Source: UBA168 sp011055275
Lineage (GTDB): Archaea > Thermoproteota > Thermoprotei_A > Marsarchaeales > UBA168
Length of the DNA stretch: 64,000 nt
Assembly: GCA_046635845.1 (NCBI GenBank)
Contig: JAQQXN010000001.1
Strand: one strand, 5' to 3'
The notes under the pieces are model-generated. The model saw only the letters and a list, made by a program, of their open reading frames with translations. It ran no database searches and was not told the origin of the DNA. The position numbers and the translations under genes are program-made. This document shows, piece by piece, positions 1 to 8,230 of the stretch (position 1 is the first letter of the stretch; each line of letters opens with the position of its first letter).

Positions 1-709
1 TATCGTATCCTACCTCGTCCATGTAATACCACTCCCTGAACTTGCTGCCCCGAAGTGCCTCAAGGAAGTAGGGAGACCTTGAGCTCGTGTGATGCACTGG
101 CATGTCAAGTATGACCTCAAGGCCCAAGCTGTGGGCTTTGCTGAGGAAGAGCGAAAAGGCGGCGTTCCCGCCCAGGTAATCGTCGACATTGAAGAAATCC
201 ATCACATCGTACCTGTGATAAGAGGGCGACAAGAATATGGGCGTCAGGTAAACGGCCCCAAAGCCCAGTGCCTTCACGTGATCGAGCTTGTCTGCCATGG
301 CCCTTAGGTCTGCTCCCTTTCTCTCTCTTCCCTGATCTCCTTCCTGATCTCTCACCTGCCTTTCTTCCTGGGTTACGCAAAGGAATCTATCCACGAAGAT
401 CTGGTAAATGGAGGTAAAGTCCCTTTTCCGGCGCTTTGCCCTGCTTTGCGGGATCACGAGCGCGTTTTCGCTTCCCTGAGGGTCCGGATCTAGCAGCTGC
501 TTTCCATCGATCTCATAGTGATAGCTGTACCTCCCAGGAGGAAGGGCGATGTTCGCGCAGATCTCCTGCCCGCACCACTTCAGCTCAACGGAGCCCCTGC
601 TGTGAGCGTTAAAATCCCCTATCACGTAAGCTGACCTCCTGAAGCTTTCCGGCCTTGAAAACCTCACGAAGTAGTACCCATCACCCCTTTCCCATATGCT
701 CACTGGCAT
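1..709 (-). CDS. GH13 alpha-amylase-family glycosidase, N-terminal part (runs off left edge)
   Basis: The frame is open from an ATG at 709 to the window edge, giving about 236 residues of a longer enzyme. The first ~85 residues look like a starch-binding/CBM48-type beta domain (GDFNAHSRGS, then YSYHYEIDGK). The GH13 barrel follows, with YQIFVDRF, the strand GFGAVYLTPIF, YDVMDFF and the first conserved region LDMPVHHTS, where DxxxNH is usual. The family cleaves or transfers alpha-glucans, and neopullulanase or maltogenic amylase is the closest type. The catalytic Asp/Glu residues lie outside the window. A TATA-like CTAAAAGCC is centred 26 bases upstream, and the gene is divergent from the GH57 gene. 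Confidence 0.85.
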   Translation of the reverse strand, partial: MPVSIWERGDGYYFVRFSRPESFRRSAYVIGDFNAHSRGSVELKWCGQEICANIALPPGRYSYHYEIDGKQLLDPDPQGSENALVIPQSRAKRRKRDFTSIYQIFVDRFLCVTQEERQVRDQEGDQGRERKGADLRAMADKLDHVKALGFGAVYLTPIFLSPSYHRYDVMDFFNVDDYLGGNAAFSLFLSKAHSLGLEVILDMPVHHTSSRSPYFLEALRGSKFREWYYMDEVGYD

Positions 710-776
710 GCTTAACTAATATCGGTTGGCTTTTAGCCCTTGGGACAAGGGTTTTATTTCAAAGCGAGAAGATCAT
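710..776. promoter_or_regulatory. Divergent promoter region between GH13 and GH57 genes
   Basis: On the minus strand CTAAAAGCC (centre about 735) lies 26 bases before the GH13 ATG. On the plus strand GGTTTTATTT (centre about 752) lies 25 bases before the GH57 ATG. Both positions fit archaeal TATA boxes of leaderless transcripts. Confidence 0.6.
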
Positions 777-2699
777 ATGAGACTTGCTTGGGCTTTTCTT
801 GCGCTTTTACTGCTTCCCCTTCCGGGTGTCCTTGGCCAAGCCAGCGGTAACTTCGTCTTCTACGCCGATCCAGTAGCCGTCTCCGCACGCGGCGTCCTGC
901 TTTACTCGTCGGCGCCGTTCGTGCTGGGCATCTATTCCTCGGGAAAGCTCGTGAACACCTTTATGCTTCCGGCTGGACAAAGCCGCGTAAGTCTTCCGCC
1001 AGGTGATTATCAGCTCAGAGCGGCAAGCAACGGGATAACGAGAAGTGCTGAGGTCGACGTCGTGAAGGACCCTAAGCCCATATACGTAGCAATCGTTTGG
1101 CACGACCATCAAGCACCGAACTTTTATCCCAATGGCACGTTTTTCTCCAATTACGCTTTCTATCATGTTTGTTCCGACGAGCTCCAGCCATACTACCGGT
1201 ACGGGGTTTACGCTTTCAAGGCGCAGGCTCTCCTTAACAATCCCGGCATAAACGTATCAGAGGAGGTATCTCCTCCTCTCTTGCTTCAGTGGGAAATCGC
1301 GACGAGCAAAGGATATGAATACCAGGGTTCGTACTATCCTCCTAATGGCACCTGCGCCAAAGAGGTTCGCTGGGTCATGGACACTTTTCTCAACCTTTCC
1401 AGAGAGGGAAGGGACGAGTGGTTAACCAGTTTTTACGCCCATCCTATCTCCGGATACATATTATCCCGCTACGGTTGGTTCAACCTGATGAAGGAAGACC
1501 TGATCATGGGAGAGAACATAACGGATTCGTTTACTGACGTTACTCAAAAGGGGGCGTGGTTGCCGGAAATGGCGTTCACGATGAAGGACGTGGACCTCTT
1601 GAACGAGAGCGGGATCAGGTTCACGGTACTCTCCTATGGCGAGTACCTGGGAGCTAAGGCTGGCCCCGGATATAAAAAGTCATCGCCTTTCCAGCCCTAC
1701 GTGGTCGAAGACCCCAGTACCGGGAAGACCATTGTGGCGTTTTTCAGGGACTCCGCCATATCTAACTACATAGCTTTTCAGAACAACGATGCCACCGCCC
1801 AGCAGGCAGCCCAGTCCGCTGAGGTTGTCGTTCGCATGATCTACAACGCCACAAATGGAACGTCTGGAGTTGTGACCATTGCCTTGGATGGGGAGAACTG
1901 GATCTTGGACTCGAGATATCCGTATAACTCGGCGCTCTTCCTCAACGACTTTTACGCCTTGCTGGACGAAGAGGAGGCCGAGGGCGTGATGGAGACGGTC
2001 ACTCTTCAGCAGGCCCTGGAAAAGGTGCCTCCAACGCAGGTGTTGTATTACGTACCAACGGGTTCATGGGTTGACATGAGCTTCGCGAAGTGGACAACGC
2101 AGGCGCAGAGCGTGCAGCAGCCCATGTGGGATGAGCTCAACGCAGCTCACTCCGCGTACAAGGCGGCTCAGCTGCTTGGTGCCAATTTCTCAACCCTCAT
2201 GAAAGCTCAGATAGGGCTTTTCCACGCGTCGGATTCCGATTACTACTGGGCGGAGTACGTGGACCCAGGCCCGGTATCGGTGTGGTGCAAATACGTGGAG
2301 GGCCTTCTTCAGCCAGTTCTTGGAAAGGAAAACATAACGGTCTCGGCCTACTCAGGGGGACTGAAAGTCCGCGTCGCTAACGGCTTAGATCGCGAGGTGA
2401 ACCTCTCCGTCATAGTGGGCGGGACGTTTAGGCCCGCAAACGGAACCGCGCCCTTTAACTACACCGTTGCGTTGGCACCGTACTCGTCCGCCACCCTCGC
2501 CTTCAGGGGAAGCCCGGGAAGCAACGCCACCGTGCTGCTGGCCGCTTCGCGTTATCCATTTAAGAGCGTATCCCTGATCGAGCCCTCGTACTCTTTCATA
2601 CTGATTTACGCCGTTGTCGTGATCGGTCTCGTTACATTGATCGCGGTCTACTCTCTGAGGAGGCGCAAGGCGCTGAAGTCAGGTTCGACTTACACTTAA
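777..2699 (+). CDS. Exported, membrane-anchored GH57 glycosidase
   Basis: A 640-residue protein with a signal peptide at residues 1-21 (MRLAWAFLALLLLPLPGVLGQ, cut near Q), a GH57 domain, and a C-terminal membrane segment around 608-628 followed by RRRKA. GH57 hallmarks are HDHQAPNFY near 109, WLPEMAF with the likely nucleophile Glu264, and LDGENW near 371. Family members are retaining alpha-glucan hydrolases (amylopullulanase, alpha-amylase). The enzyme should face outward on the cell surface, with many N-glycosylation sequons. The ATG at 777 is preferred over the in-frame upstream ATG at 726, because the TATA box at 748-757 places transcription start at about 777. It forms an operon with the GH15 gene. 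Confidence 0.88.
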   Translation: MRLAWAFLALLLLPLPGVLGQASGNFVFYADPVAVSARGVLLYSSAPFVLGIYSSGKLVNTFMLPAGQSRVSLPPGDYQLRAASNGITRSAEVDVVKDPKPIYVAIVWHDHQAPNFYPNGTFFSNYAFYHVCSDELQPYYRYGVYAFKAQALLNNPGINVSEEVSPPLLLQWEIATSKGYEYQGSYYPPNGTCAKEVRWVMDTFLNLSREGRDEWLTSFYAHPISGYILSRYGWFNLMKEDLIMGENITDSFTDVTQKGAWLPEMAFTMKDVDLLNESGIRFTVLSYGEYLGAKAGPGYKKSSPFQPYVVEDPSTGKTIVAFFRDSAISNYIAFQNNDATAQQAAQSAEVVVRMIYNATNGTSGVVTIALDGENWILDSRYPYNSALFLNDFYALLDEEEAEGVMETVTLQQALEKVPPTQVLYYVPTGSWVDMSFAKWTTQAQSVQQPMWDELNAAHSAYKAAQLLGANFSTLMKAQIGLFHASDSDYYWAEYVDPGPVSVWCKYVEGLLQPVLGKENITVSAYSGGLKVRVANGLDREVNLSVIVGGTFRPANGTAPFNYTVALAPYSSATLAFRGSPGSNATVLLAASRYPFKSVSLIEPSYSFILIYAVVVIGLVTLIAVYSLRRRKALKSGSTYT

Positions 2700-2706
2700 A
2701 CGCGAT

Positions 2707-2712
2707 GGTGAT
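2707..2712 (+). promoter_or_regulatory. Shine-Dalgarno site of the GH15 gene
   Basis: GGTGAT matches the archaeal anti-SD core, sits 8 bases before ATG 2721 and follows the GH57 stop (2699). It favours ATG 2721 over the in-frame TTG at 2712, and shows that internal operon genes here use SD while first genes are leaderless. Confidence 0.7.
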
Positions 2713-2720
2713 TGAAAGGT

Positions 2721-4472
2721 ATGCAGCGCGCCGCAAGGCTTGTGGTTGCCCTAGTTGTCATCGGCCTCGTGGTTACAGCTTCGCTTGTGGTTCTTAGGAG
2801 GGGAGGAAATCACTTCTTGGGCTACACGAGGTATCCGGACTTCCTTTTGTTGAGTAACTGGTGCAACGAAACGGCCTGGATTTCCACAGGCAACGAGGAT
2901 CCCTATTTCCCGGGGTACAACCTCTCAGTTCAGAGCCTGTACTGCGGTCATTACGGGCTGTTGCCAGTGAAGCTCTACGTGCTCACCGGTGGAAAAACCT
3001 CGGGTGCCGAGCTCAACCTCAGAAACGAGGTCTTGGTAAACGGGAGCGATGGAACGACTCGCTTTATCTTCCCTCCCTCCTCAGACCAGCTGGACGTCTC
3101 GCAGGACCTCTTATCTGGACCAGTAAAGGTGCTCTTCGTGGAGAAGACGGCCTATCCGGTAAGGTACTCCATGGGACAATCGGCTTTAACCCTGCTCACG
3201 CAGCCTACCATAACGCTGTACATGCCGGAAGGGGAGTTTCTTGCGTCTTTCAGTAACGGTGAGTTTCAGGTTCTGGCGGAGTGTCCAAGCTCCAACGCGA
3301 CCCTGGGCGTGGTGATAGGAAGCTCAGTGCCCATGGGCCTTGCTGCCGTCGAAAGCCTGAACGCCAGAGAGGTAGAGGCGTGGCTCAATTCATCCAGAAA
3401 GCCAGATTTGGAGGGAGACCTTCTGAGCCTTTACTACAGGTCCCTTCTGCTGATAAAGGATGACCAGAATCCCTATCTTGGTTGCTTCGTGGCGTCACCC
3501 TCTCCGCCTTACTTCTACGCTTGGGTCAGAGATGGGTCTTTTTCAGCTATGGCCCTTGCCGATTCTGGACATATGAGCTCGGCCCTCAAGTATTGGAAGT
3601 GGATGGCAAGTGAGATCGTGAGCAGCGGCCAGCAGGCCGGCACCTGGTATACCCGCTACGATTTTTGGACAGGTTCTCCTGACGAAACTGCGCCTACGGA
3701 ATACGACAGCATAGGGCTCTTTCAGCTTGGAGTTTGGCAGCTCTACCTAGGCTGCGGGAACGCCAGCGAGGTGAGGCCTTTGATACCGGCCATAAACTCC
3801 TCGCTCACGTGGGAGCTCCGTCAGGTCAAGTCGACGGGCCTCGTACCGGAGGACGCCAGCGTGTGGGAGGATGATCACGCCTACAACTTCTGGACTGAGG
3901 CATTTGATGATATAGGAATTAGGGACTCCGCGCAGCTTTACTCAGCCCTGGGAATGAAGGCGGGCTGGGTCCTCCTTCTTTCGCGGATGCTGAACTCCAG
4001 CATGGCTCCGTTCTACGGAGCTCAGGGGTTCGCGCAATATGCGCTACCTAGCAAAAGCGGGCTTCAGGCCTACGAGATCCCCGACTCCTCGCTAATAGCA
4101 CCAATCGATTACGGCTACGTATCGCCTACGTCGCCGGAGGCGGTGGCCACGGTGACGGCAGCAGAAAGGTACCTGACGGTAAAGGGAGGGTTGGCCAGGT
4201 TTCTAGGAGACACTTACCATTACGGCTGGGATAGTACGGGAAAGATGCCGCCATGGATAATAACGACCATGTTTCTGGCGATTTATTACGAGCAGGTGGG
4301 CAACTACACAGGAGCCCTATCGCTCCTCGAATGGTGCGCCGCGCACCAGCAGGGAGGGCTTCTACCCGAGGCAATTGACCCCAACTACGGGAACCCACTG
4401 CCCACGACGTCACCATTGACGTGGTCAGCCGCCATGTACGTTATAGCCTCGCTTGGCTACGCCCCTCAGTAA
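2721..4472 (+). CDS. Membrane-anchored GH15 glucoamylase/glucodextranase
   Basis: A 583-residue protein with an uncleaved N-terminal membrane anchor (about residues 6-26, AARLVVALVVIGLVVTASLVV). A beta-sandwich region precedes the (alpha/alpha)6 catalytic domain. GH15 signatures are YAWVRDGSFSAMAL (W268), GLVPEDASVWEDD with the probable general acid around 377-383, SPTSPEAVATV and LLPEAID with the likely base Glu550. GH15 enzymes release glucose from chain ends. With the upstream GH57 enzyme this makes a two-step surface starch/glycogen degrading pair. The 3' end overlaps the convergent membrane-protein gene by 7 bases. Confidence 0.88.
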   Translation: MQRAARLVVALVVIGLVVTASLVVLRRGGNHFLGYTRYPDFLLLSNWCNETAWISTGNEDPYFPGYNLSVQSLYCGHYGLLPVKLYVLTGGKTSGAELNLRNEVLVNGSDGTTRFIFPPSSDQLDVSQDLLSGPVKVLFVEKTAYPVRYSMGQSALTLLTQPTITLYMPEGEFLASFSNGEFQVLAECPSSNATLGVVIGSSVPMGLAAVESLNAREVEAWLNSSRKPDLEGDLLSLYYRSLLLIKDDQNPYLGCFVASPSPPYFYAWVRDGSFSAMALADSGHMSSALKYWKWMASEIVSSGQQAGTWYTRYDFWTGSPDETAPTEYDSIGLFQLGVWQLYLGCGNASEVRPLIPAINSSLTWELRQVKSTGLVPEDASVWEDDHAYNFWTEAFDDIGIRDSAQLYSALGMKAGWVLLLSRMLNSSMAPFYGAQGFAQYALPSKSGLQAYEIPDSSLIAPIDYGYVSPTSPEAVATVTAAERYLTVKGGLARFLGDTYHYGWDSTGKMPPWIITTMFLAIYYEQVGNYTGALSLLEWCAAHQQGGLLPEAIDPNYGNPLPTTSPLTWSAAMYVIASLGYAPQ

Positions 4473-4894
4473 AGCTCGAGCCTGTAGTACAAGTAACCCA
4501 AGATGAGGCCATAGGCGACGGCCGTGATCGCGTTTACGGCGACGAACGCGCCCAAAAGGGCGAGGCCAAACTTCTCGTAAAGGTATACGTCTGCCATGTT
4601 GAAGAGAAAGAGCAGTATTCCCATGGCCACGCCCTTGAGAGCGGGGCTCCTCCCGGGTATGCCGTTGTACTTCCATCCGTATATGAGACCGAAGAAGGCA
4701 CCAAACACGACGGCGGAGGATAGCGTGGACACGATCGAGCTTTCCAGCATAGGAAGCGTTGGCGCTAACCCCAGAGCCCTTTCGACGGTTTGAGCCGCGA
4801 AGATGCTCACCAAGGATATGTACGACGACTGACCAAGGCCGTAGACCAGGCCACCTGTGGCGCCGGCTAAAAGCCCCGATGTCTTGGAGCCCAT
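4466..4894 (-). CDS. Small membrane protein of unknown function
   Basis: A 142-residue protein with about four hydrophobic segments (TSGLLAGATGGLVYGLG, ISLVSIFA, IVSTLSSAVVFGAFFGLIYGW, GVAMGILLFLF and AVNAITAVAYGLILGYLYY) and glycine-rich helices. No recognised family. The ATG at 4894 is supported by a TATA element (ATGCATAAAAGG, centre about 4918) at -24. It is convergent with the GH15 gene, which it overlaps by a few bases. Confidence 0.75.
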   Translation of the reverse strand: MGSKTSGLLAGATGGLVYGLGQSSYISLVSIFAAQTVERALGLAPTLPMLESSIVSTLSSAVVFGAFFGLIYGWKYNGIPGRSPALKGVAMGILLFLFNMADVYLYEKFGLALLGAFVAVNAITAVAYGLILGYLYYRLELY

Positions 4895-5179
4895 AAGATA
4901 GTCCCGCTCCGCCTTTTATGCATCTCTGAAGGGACTTGCTCGAGCGACGCCCGAGACGCGCTTGGTTTTCGTCCGCTTGCTGGCGAACCTGGGAAGCGAC
5001 CCAGTGGCTGTTGGCAGCCGCCCGCATGAGAGGCCGAAAGTTCCCGTAAAAGCGACGCCTCGCGCAAGCCATGAGCGCCCCCCAATGTGCGTTGCCCCGA
5101 ATAAACATCAAGACGACGACTAACCCCCTCTTAAGAGCGTTAAGCTTATGTGCCTCTGCCTCCTAAGAGTGACCACAAA

Positions 5180-5353
5180 ATGGCCAAATGTCCTTATGAC
5201 GGCACGGAAGTGCCAACCCCAACTAAGACATGGACCATGTTGGGCAAGCCCATGGGAGGAAAGAGGGTAAAGCTCACGAATGGCATATTCCACTGCCCGA
5301 CCTGCAATAGGAACTTTAGGGCCGTGGTGAAAAAGGAAATAGTGCCTGCGTGA
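5180..5353 (+). CDS. Small Cren7-like zinc-ribbon protein
   Basis: A 57-residue basic protein starting MAKCPYDGTEVP. It has one CxxC knuckle (CPTCN, late) and a first knuckle reduced to CPYD. The core KTWTM...GKRVKL..GIFHCPTCNRNFR lines up by eye with the crenarchaeal chromatin protein Cren7 (K-W, KGRKGVKI, F-DPETGKYFR). Start choice: a TATA-like TTAAGCTTATG at 5138-5148 lies about 35 bases before ATG 5180, allowing a short leader. A DNA- or RNA-binding role is inference; a generic zinc ribbon is the alternative. A T-tract follows the gene. Confidence 0.75.
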   Translation: MAKCPYDGTEVPTPTKTWTMLGKPMGGKRVKLTNGIFHCPTCNRNFRAVVKKEIVPA

Positions 5354-5360
5354 GATAACT

Positions 5361-5378
5361 TAATTTTTTTCTCCTTTT
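5361..5378 (+). terminator. Poly-T terminator after the zinc-ribbon gene
   Basis: TTAATTTTTTTCTCCTTTT directly after the stop codon is the oligo-T type of archaeal terminator. Confidence 0.55.
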
Positions 5379-5679
5379 GCTATGGGTATCCCTCAGCACA
5401 AGGGAGGCCCGATACCGCTTAACGCGCACGCAAGGCGTGGCGCCATGCCTCATCGCGCGATTCTCATCATCGGGTGCCATCAAAAAGGGATTAAAAACCG
5501 CAATTCGGCCGCGCTCGGGAACGAAAGCATGGGAGAAGTTGCCCCGACATTTGGGCGGTGATTGAGCAAGAACGCGTTCATGGGTTGAGGAAGCAGGATA
5601 AACCTCCGCTTAGCGTTCTTTCCTTGGGTTATTTTGCCCAAGCGCACGGAGCTCTGCTGGTTGTGCTCAGATTCCGCGC
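5379..5679. other. Intergenic stretch, no gene seen
   Basis: About 300 bases between convergent genes. GGGATTAAAAACC near 5489 resembles a TATA box, but no credible reading frame follows it. Confidence 0.4.
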
Positions 5680-5931
5680 TCAGACATCCGCCTTTAAGAC
5701 AAGGCCCCTTCTCTTAGATCGTCTCCGTCCGGCTAGGAACTCCATCTGAACTATCCTATCCATTACCTCGACCACTTGCCTTTGAAGCTCCTTCAGCCTT
5801 GCCCGATAGTCCTCGTCGTTGATCGTTCCCCTCTTGTGTTGTTCTTCAAGTTCCTCTATGTCTCTAGTGAGTTCCTCCTTCCTCATCTCGAGCTGCTTGA
5901 GGGCTTCCTCGGGATCTAACTCGTCCGACAT
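5680..5931 (-). CDS. Small coiled-coil protein
   Basis: An 83-residue, highly charged helical protein. Residues 8-65 form a heptad-rich coiled coil (RKEELTRDIEELEEQHKRG, then DEDYRARLKELQRQ), and the tail is basic (GRRRSKRRG). The pattern of a GTINDEDYRARL loop between two helices recurs in short archaeal proteins of unknown function. A minus-strand TATA centred near 5954 lies at -23 from ATG 5931. It is divergent from the GH31 gene and probably shares its TATA region. Confidence 0.75.
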   Translation of the reverse strand: MSDELDPEEALKQLEMRKEELTRDIEELEEQHKRGTINDEDYRARLKELQRQVVEVMDRIVQMEFLAGRRRSKRRGLVLKADV

Positions 5932-5947
5932 ATGAAATACGCGCGGT

Positions 5948-5962
5948 GGCTTTTAAATATGG
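5948..5962. promoter_or_regulatory. Shared divergent TATA element
   Basis: GGCTTTTAAATATGG reads as an AT-rich TATA box on both strands. It is at -23 for the coiled-coil gene and upstream of the GH31 gene. It also shows that the open GTG at 5946 cannot be the GH31 start, because it precedes the promoter. Confidence 0.55.
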
Positions 5963-5993
5963 GATTGGCTTGGTTGATTCGTCCGCTCGCAGG

Positions 5994-7862
5994 TTGAAAT
6001 GCCCGATAAGTCTAAAGCTCGGGCCGCTTGGAAACAGAGTGATGAGATTGGCATACGAGCTGGAGTTTAGCCATGATCGCTTTGCCGTAAGGGTGAAGAG
6101 TAAAGGCGAAGAACAGTTAATTATTGAGGCGCCCTACCAGTTGTCTGATGCCGTTGAGGCGGACGGCAAGCTGACTTTTCACATGAGCGCAGGGCAGGAC
6201 AAAAAGATAACGGCGGAGGTCGTAAGGCGTGAGGCGAGCGCCTCCTTCTCCCTTGAGTCAGAGAACGACGTGGAAATTGCCCTTTCCTTCAGGACGCAAA
6301 AGGAGGTCTATGGGGCCGGCTTTCTGGTTCCCCAGCACTTTCCCCTCGAGGGTGAGCTTAAGGTCGACTCGTTTCCGGCGGGCAACGTGCAGCTCCCATA
6401 CGTCTTCACCTCATCTGGGGTCGGTCTCCTTTTCATGGATTATCCCCAGCTCTCGGTCTCCTTCAAGAGAGATGGCGAGCAGAGCGCGCTGTTGACCAAG
6501 AAGATAGGAAGAAAGCTACGCTTCGAGCTCCTCTTGGGGAAGAACGTGAAGGATCTCTACGGCATGTTCATTGAAGAGGTCGGAAGACCGGCGTCGGCCC
6601 CCTCGTCCTTCCTCTTTTCCCATCCCATCTACAGCACGTGGGCTGAGTACAAGAAGGCCGTTGATCAGGACAAGGTGCTCTCCTACGCCCGCGGCGTCTT
6701 GGACAGGGGCTTCCCCGTTGGAACGCTTGAGATAGACGACAAGTGGGAGGTTCACTACGGTGACTTCACATTTGACGCTCAGAAGTTTCCCGACCCCTCA
6801 ACGATGGTGAGGAGAATTCACGAGATGGGATTCTCGGTGACCCTCTGGGTTTACCCCTTCATAAATGTCGAGTCCGAGAACTACGAGCTGGCGGCCAGGC
6901 AGGGATGGTTGGTGTCGGACGGGGGTTCTCCGCTCAAGGTCAGGTGGTGGAACGGGGAGGCTGGCCTCATCGACGTAACGAATCCGAGGGCCAGGGAGTG
7001 GTTTAGGACCAAGCTCCTCGTCCTGCAGAGGGATTACGGCTTTGACGGGTTTAAGTTCGATGCCGGTGACGCGGGATTCTTCAAGGAAGGGGCCACGAGC
7101 TTCGCCGGGGTAAGGCCATCGGAGTTCACGGACGCTTACATGGGATTCATAGCTGAGAGCTTTGGGCAGACCGCGGAGACGAGGGTGAGCACCTTCTCCC
7201 AGCGCCTTGGTCTCCTCACAAGGCTTGGCGACAAGGACTCTAGGTGGGGCTTGGACAACGGCCTAGCGTCGGTGATCACGTCGACCCTGACCTACTCCAT
7301 GCTGGGCTACCCCTTCGTGATGCCAGACATGATAGGGGGAAACGAGTACAGGGATGAGCGGTGTGACCACGAGCTATTCACCAGATGGGTTGAGGCATCA
7401 GCGCCCATGCCCGCGATACAGTTTTCCATAATTCCCTGGAGGTACGATGAGAAGACCACGGCGCTGGCAAGGGAGTACGCCTGGTTCCACGTGACCATCT
7501 CGAAGCTCACGCTGAAGCTTGTGAAGGAGGAGACGCTTAAGGACGGTTCGCCCCTCATAAGGCCGCTCTTCTTCGATCACGAGGGGTACTTTGACTTGGC
7601 TGATGAGTTCACTCTTGGCGATCGCTTGCTCTTCGCTCCCGTGGTTGAGAGAAGCGCCAAATCGAGGGGAGTCAAGCTTCCAGACGGAAAATGGATTGAC
7701 CTGTGGACCGGAGACGAAGTGGTTGGCCCTGCAGCGGTGGAGTGCGATGCGCCGATTTACAAGCTTCCTGCTTACGCCAGAAAGGGAGCCATTGACGAGC
7801 CCCTGCTCAAGGAGATCAGGGAAGGTATCGAAAGGATAAGGGCGTTGGGCGAGGGAGCGTGA
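5994..7862 (+). CDS. GH31 alpha-glycosidase
   Basis: About 620 residues. An N-terminal beta-sandwich (to ~170) is followed by the barrel with GTLEIDDKWEVHYGDF, VTLWVYPFINVES, and GFKFDAGDAGFF where Asp356 is the expected nucleophile; then YPFVMPDMIGGN and a C-terminal beta domain. This version of the nucleophile motif is the one in intracellular GH31 enzymes related to MYORG and alpha-xylosidases, so the substrate is uncertain. There is no signal peptide, so it is cytoplasmic. The start is unsure. The shared TATA at 5951-5959 predicts transcription near 5980, so TTG 5994 is the first usable start; ATG 6042 is the alternative. Confidence 0.85.
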   Translation: MKCPISLKLGPLGNRVMRLAYELEFSHDRFAVRVKSKGEEQLIIEAPYQLSDAVEADGKLTFHMSAGQDKKITAEVVRREASASFSLESENDVEIALSFRTQKEVYGAGFLVPQHFPLEGELKVDSFPAGNVQLPYVFTSSGVGLLFMDYPQLSVSFKRDGEQSALLTKKIGRKLRFELLLGKNVKDLYGMFIEEVGRPASAPSSFLFSHPIYSTWAEYKKAVDQDKVLSYARGVLDRGFPVGTLEIDDKWEVHYGDFTFDAQKFPDPSTMVRRIHEMGFSVTLWVYPFINVESENYELAARQGWLVSDGGSPLKVRWWNGEAGLIDVTNPRAREWFRTKLLVLQRDYGFDGFKFDAGDAGFFKEGATSFAGVRPSEFTDAYMGFIAESFGQTAETRVSTFSQRLGLLTRLGDKDSRWGLDNGLASVITSTLTYSMLGYPFVMPDMIGGNEYRDERCDHELFTRWVEASAPMPAIQFSIIPWRYDEKTTALAREYAWFHVTISKLTLKLVKEETLKDGSPLIRPLFFDHEGYFDLADEFTLGDRLLFAPVVERSAKSRGVKLPDGKWIDLWTGDEVVGPAAVECDAPIYKLPAYARKGAIDEPLLKEIREGIERIRALGEGA

Positions 7863-8230
7863 GGCGAGCCCCTCGATGGCTCCTTTTGCGAGCGCTTTTT
7901 GCGATCAGCCCCGAGCAGTTCAACCGATGCTTGAAACCTTTGGGGGTTCGGCCATCGCCTCAGCCCCAATTGCGGTCGCGAGGCTAACCCAAAGCCAGCG
8001 CTTGAGCCTATGCGCTGATGGAAGAGGCCGGCCACTTGAGCTTTTTATCTTTCCGATGATCAGGCGGCGGCGAACCAGCGATCACGGGAGATGGGGCCTA
8101 GGCTTGAGGTGGGCGATTTTCAGCGCGTGGCGCAGCGATCGAGGGCGAAGACCTGGGCGCAAGCAGCGCGAGGCCGCAAAATGAGGGCTACAGGTTTAAA
8201 TCGCGACGGCGATGATAATTGGTAACGAAT
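7863..8230. other. Intergenic region with dehydrogenase promoter
   Basis: No convincing gene. GCTTTTTATC near 8039 is a TATA-like element without a clear frame behind it. GTTTAAAT at 8194-8201 is the likely TATA box of the dehydrogenase gene. Confidence 0.4.
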
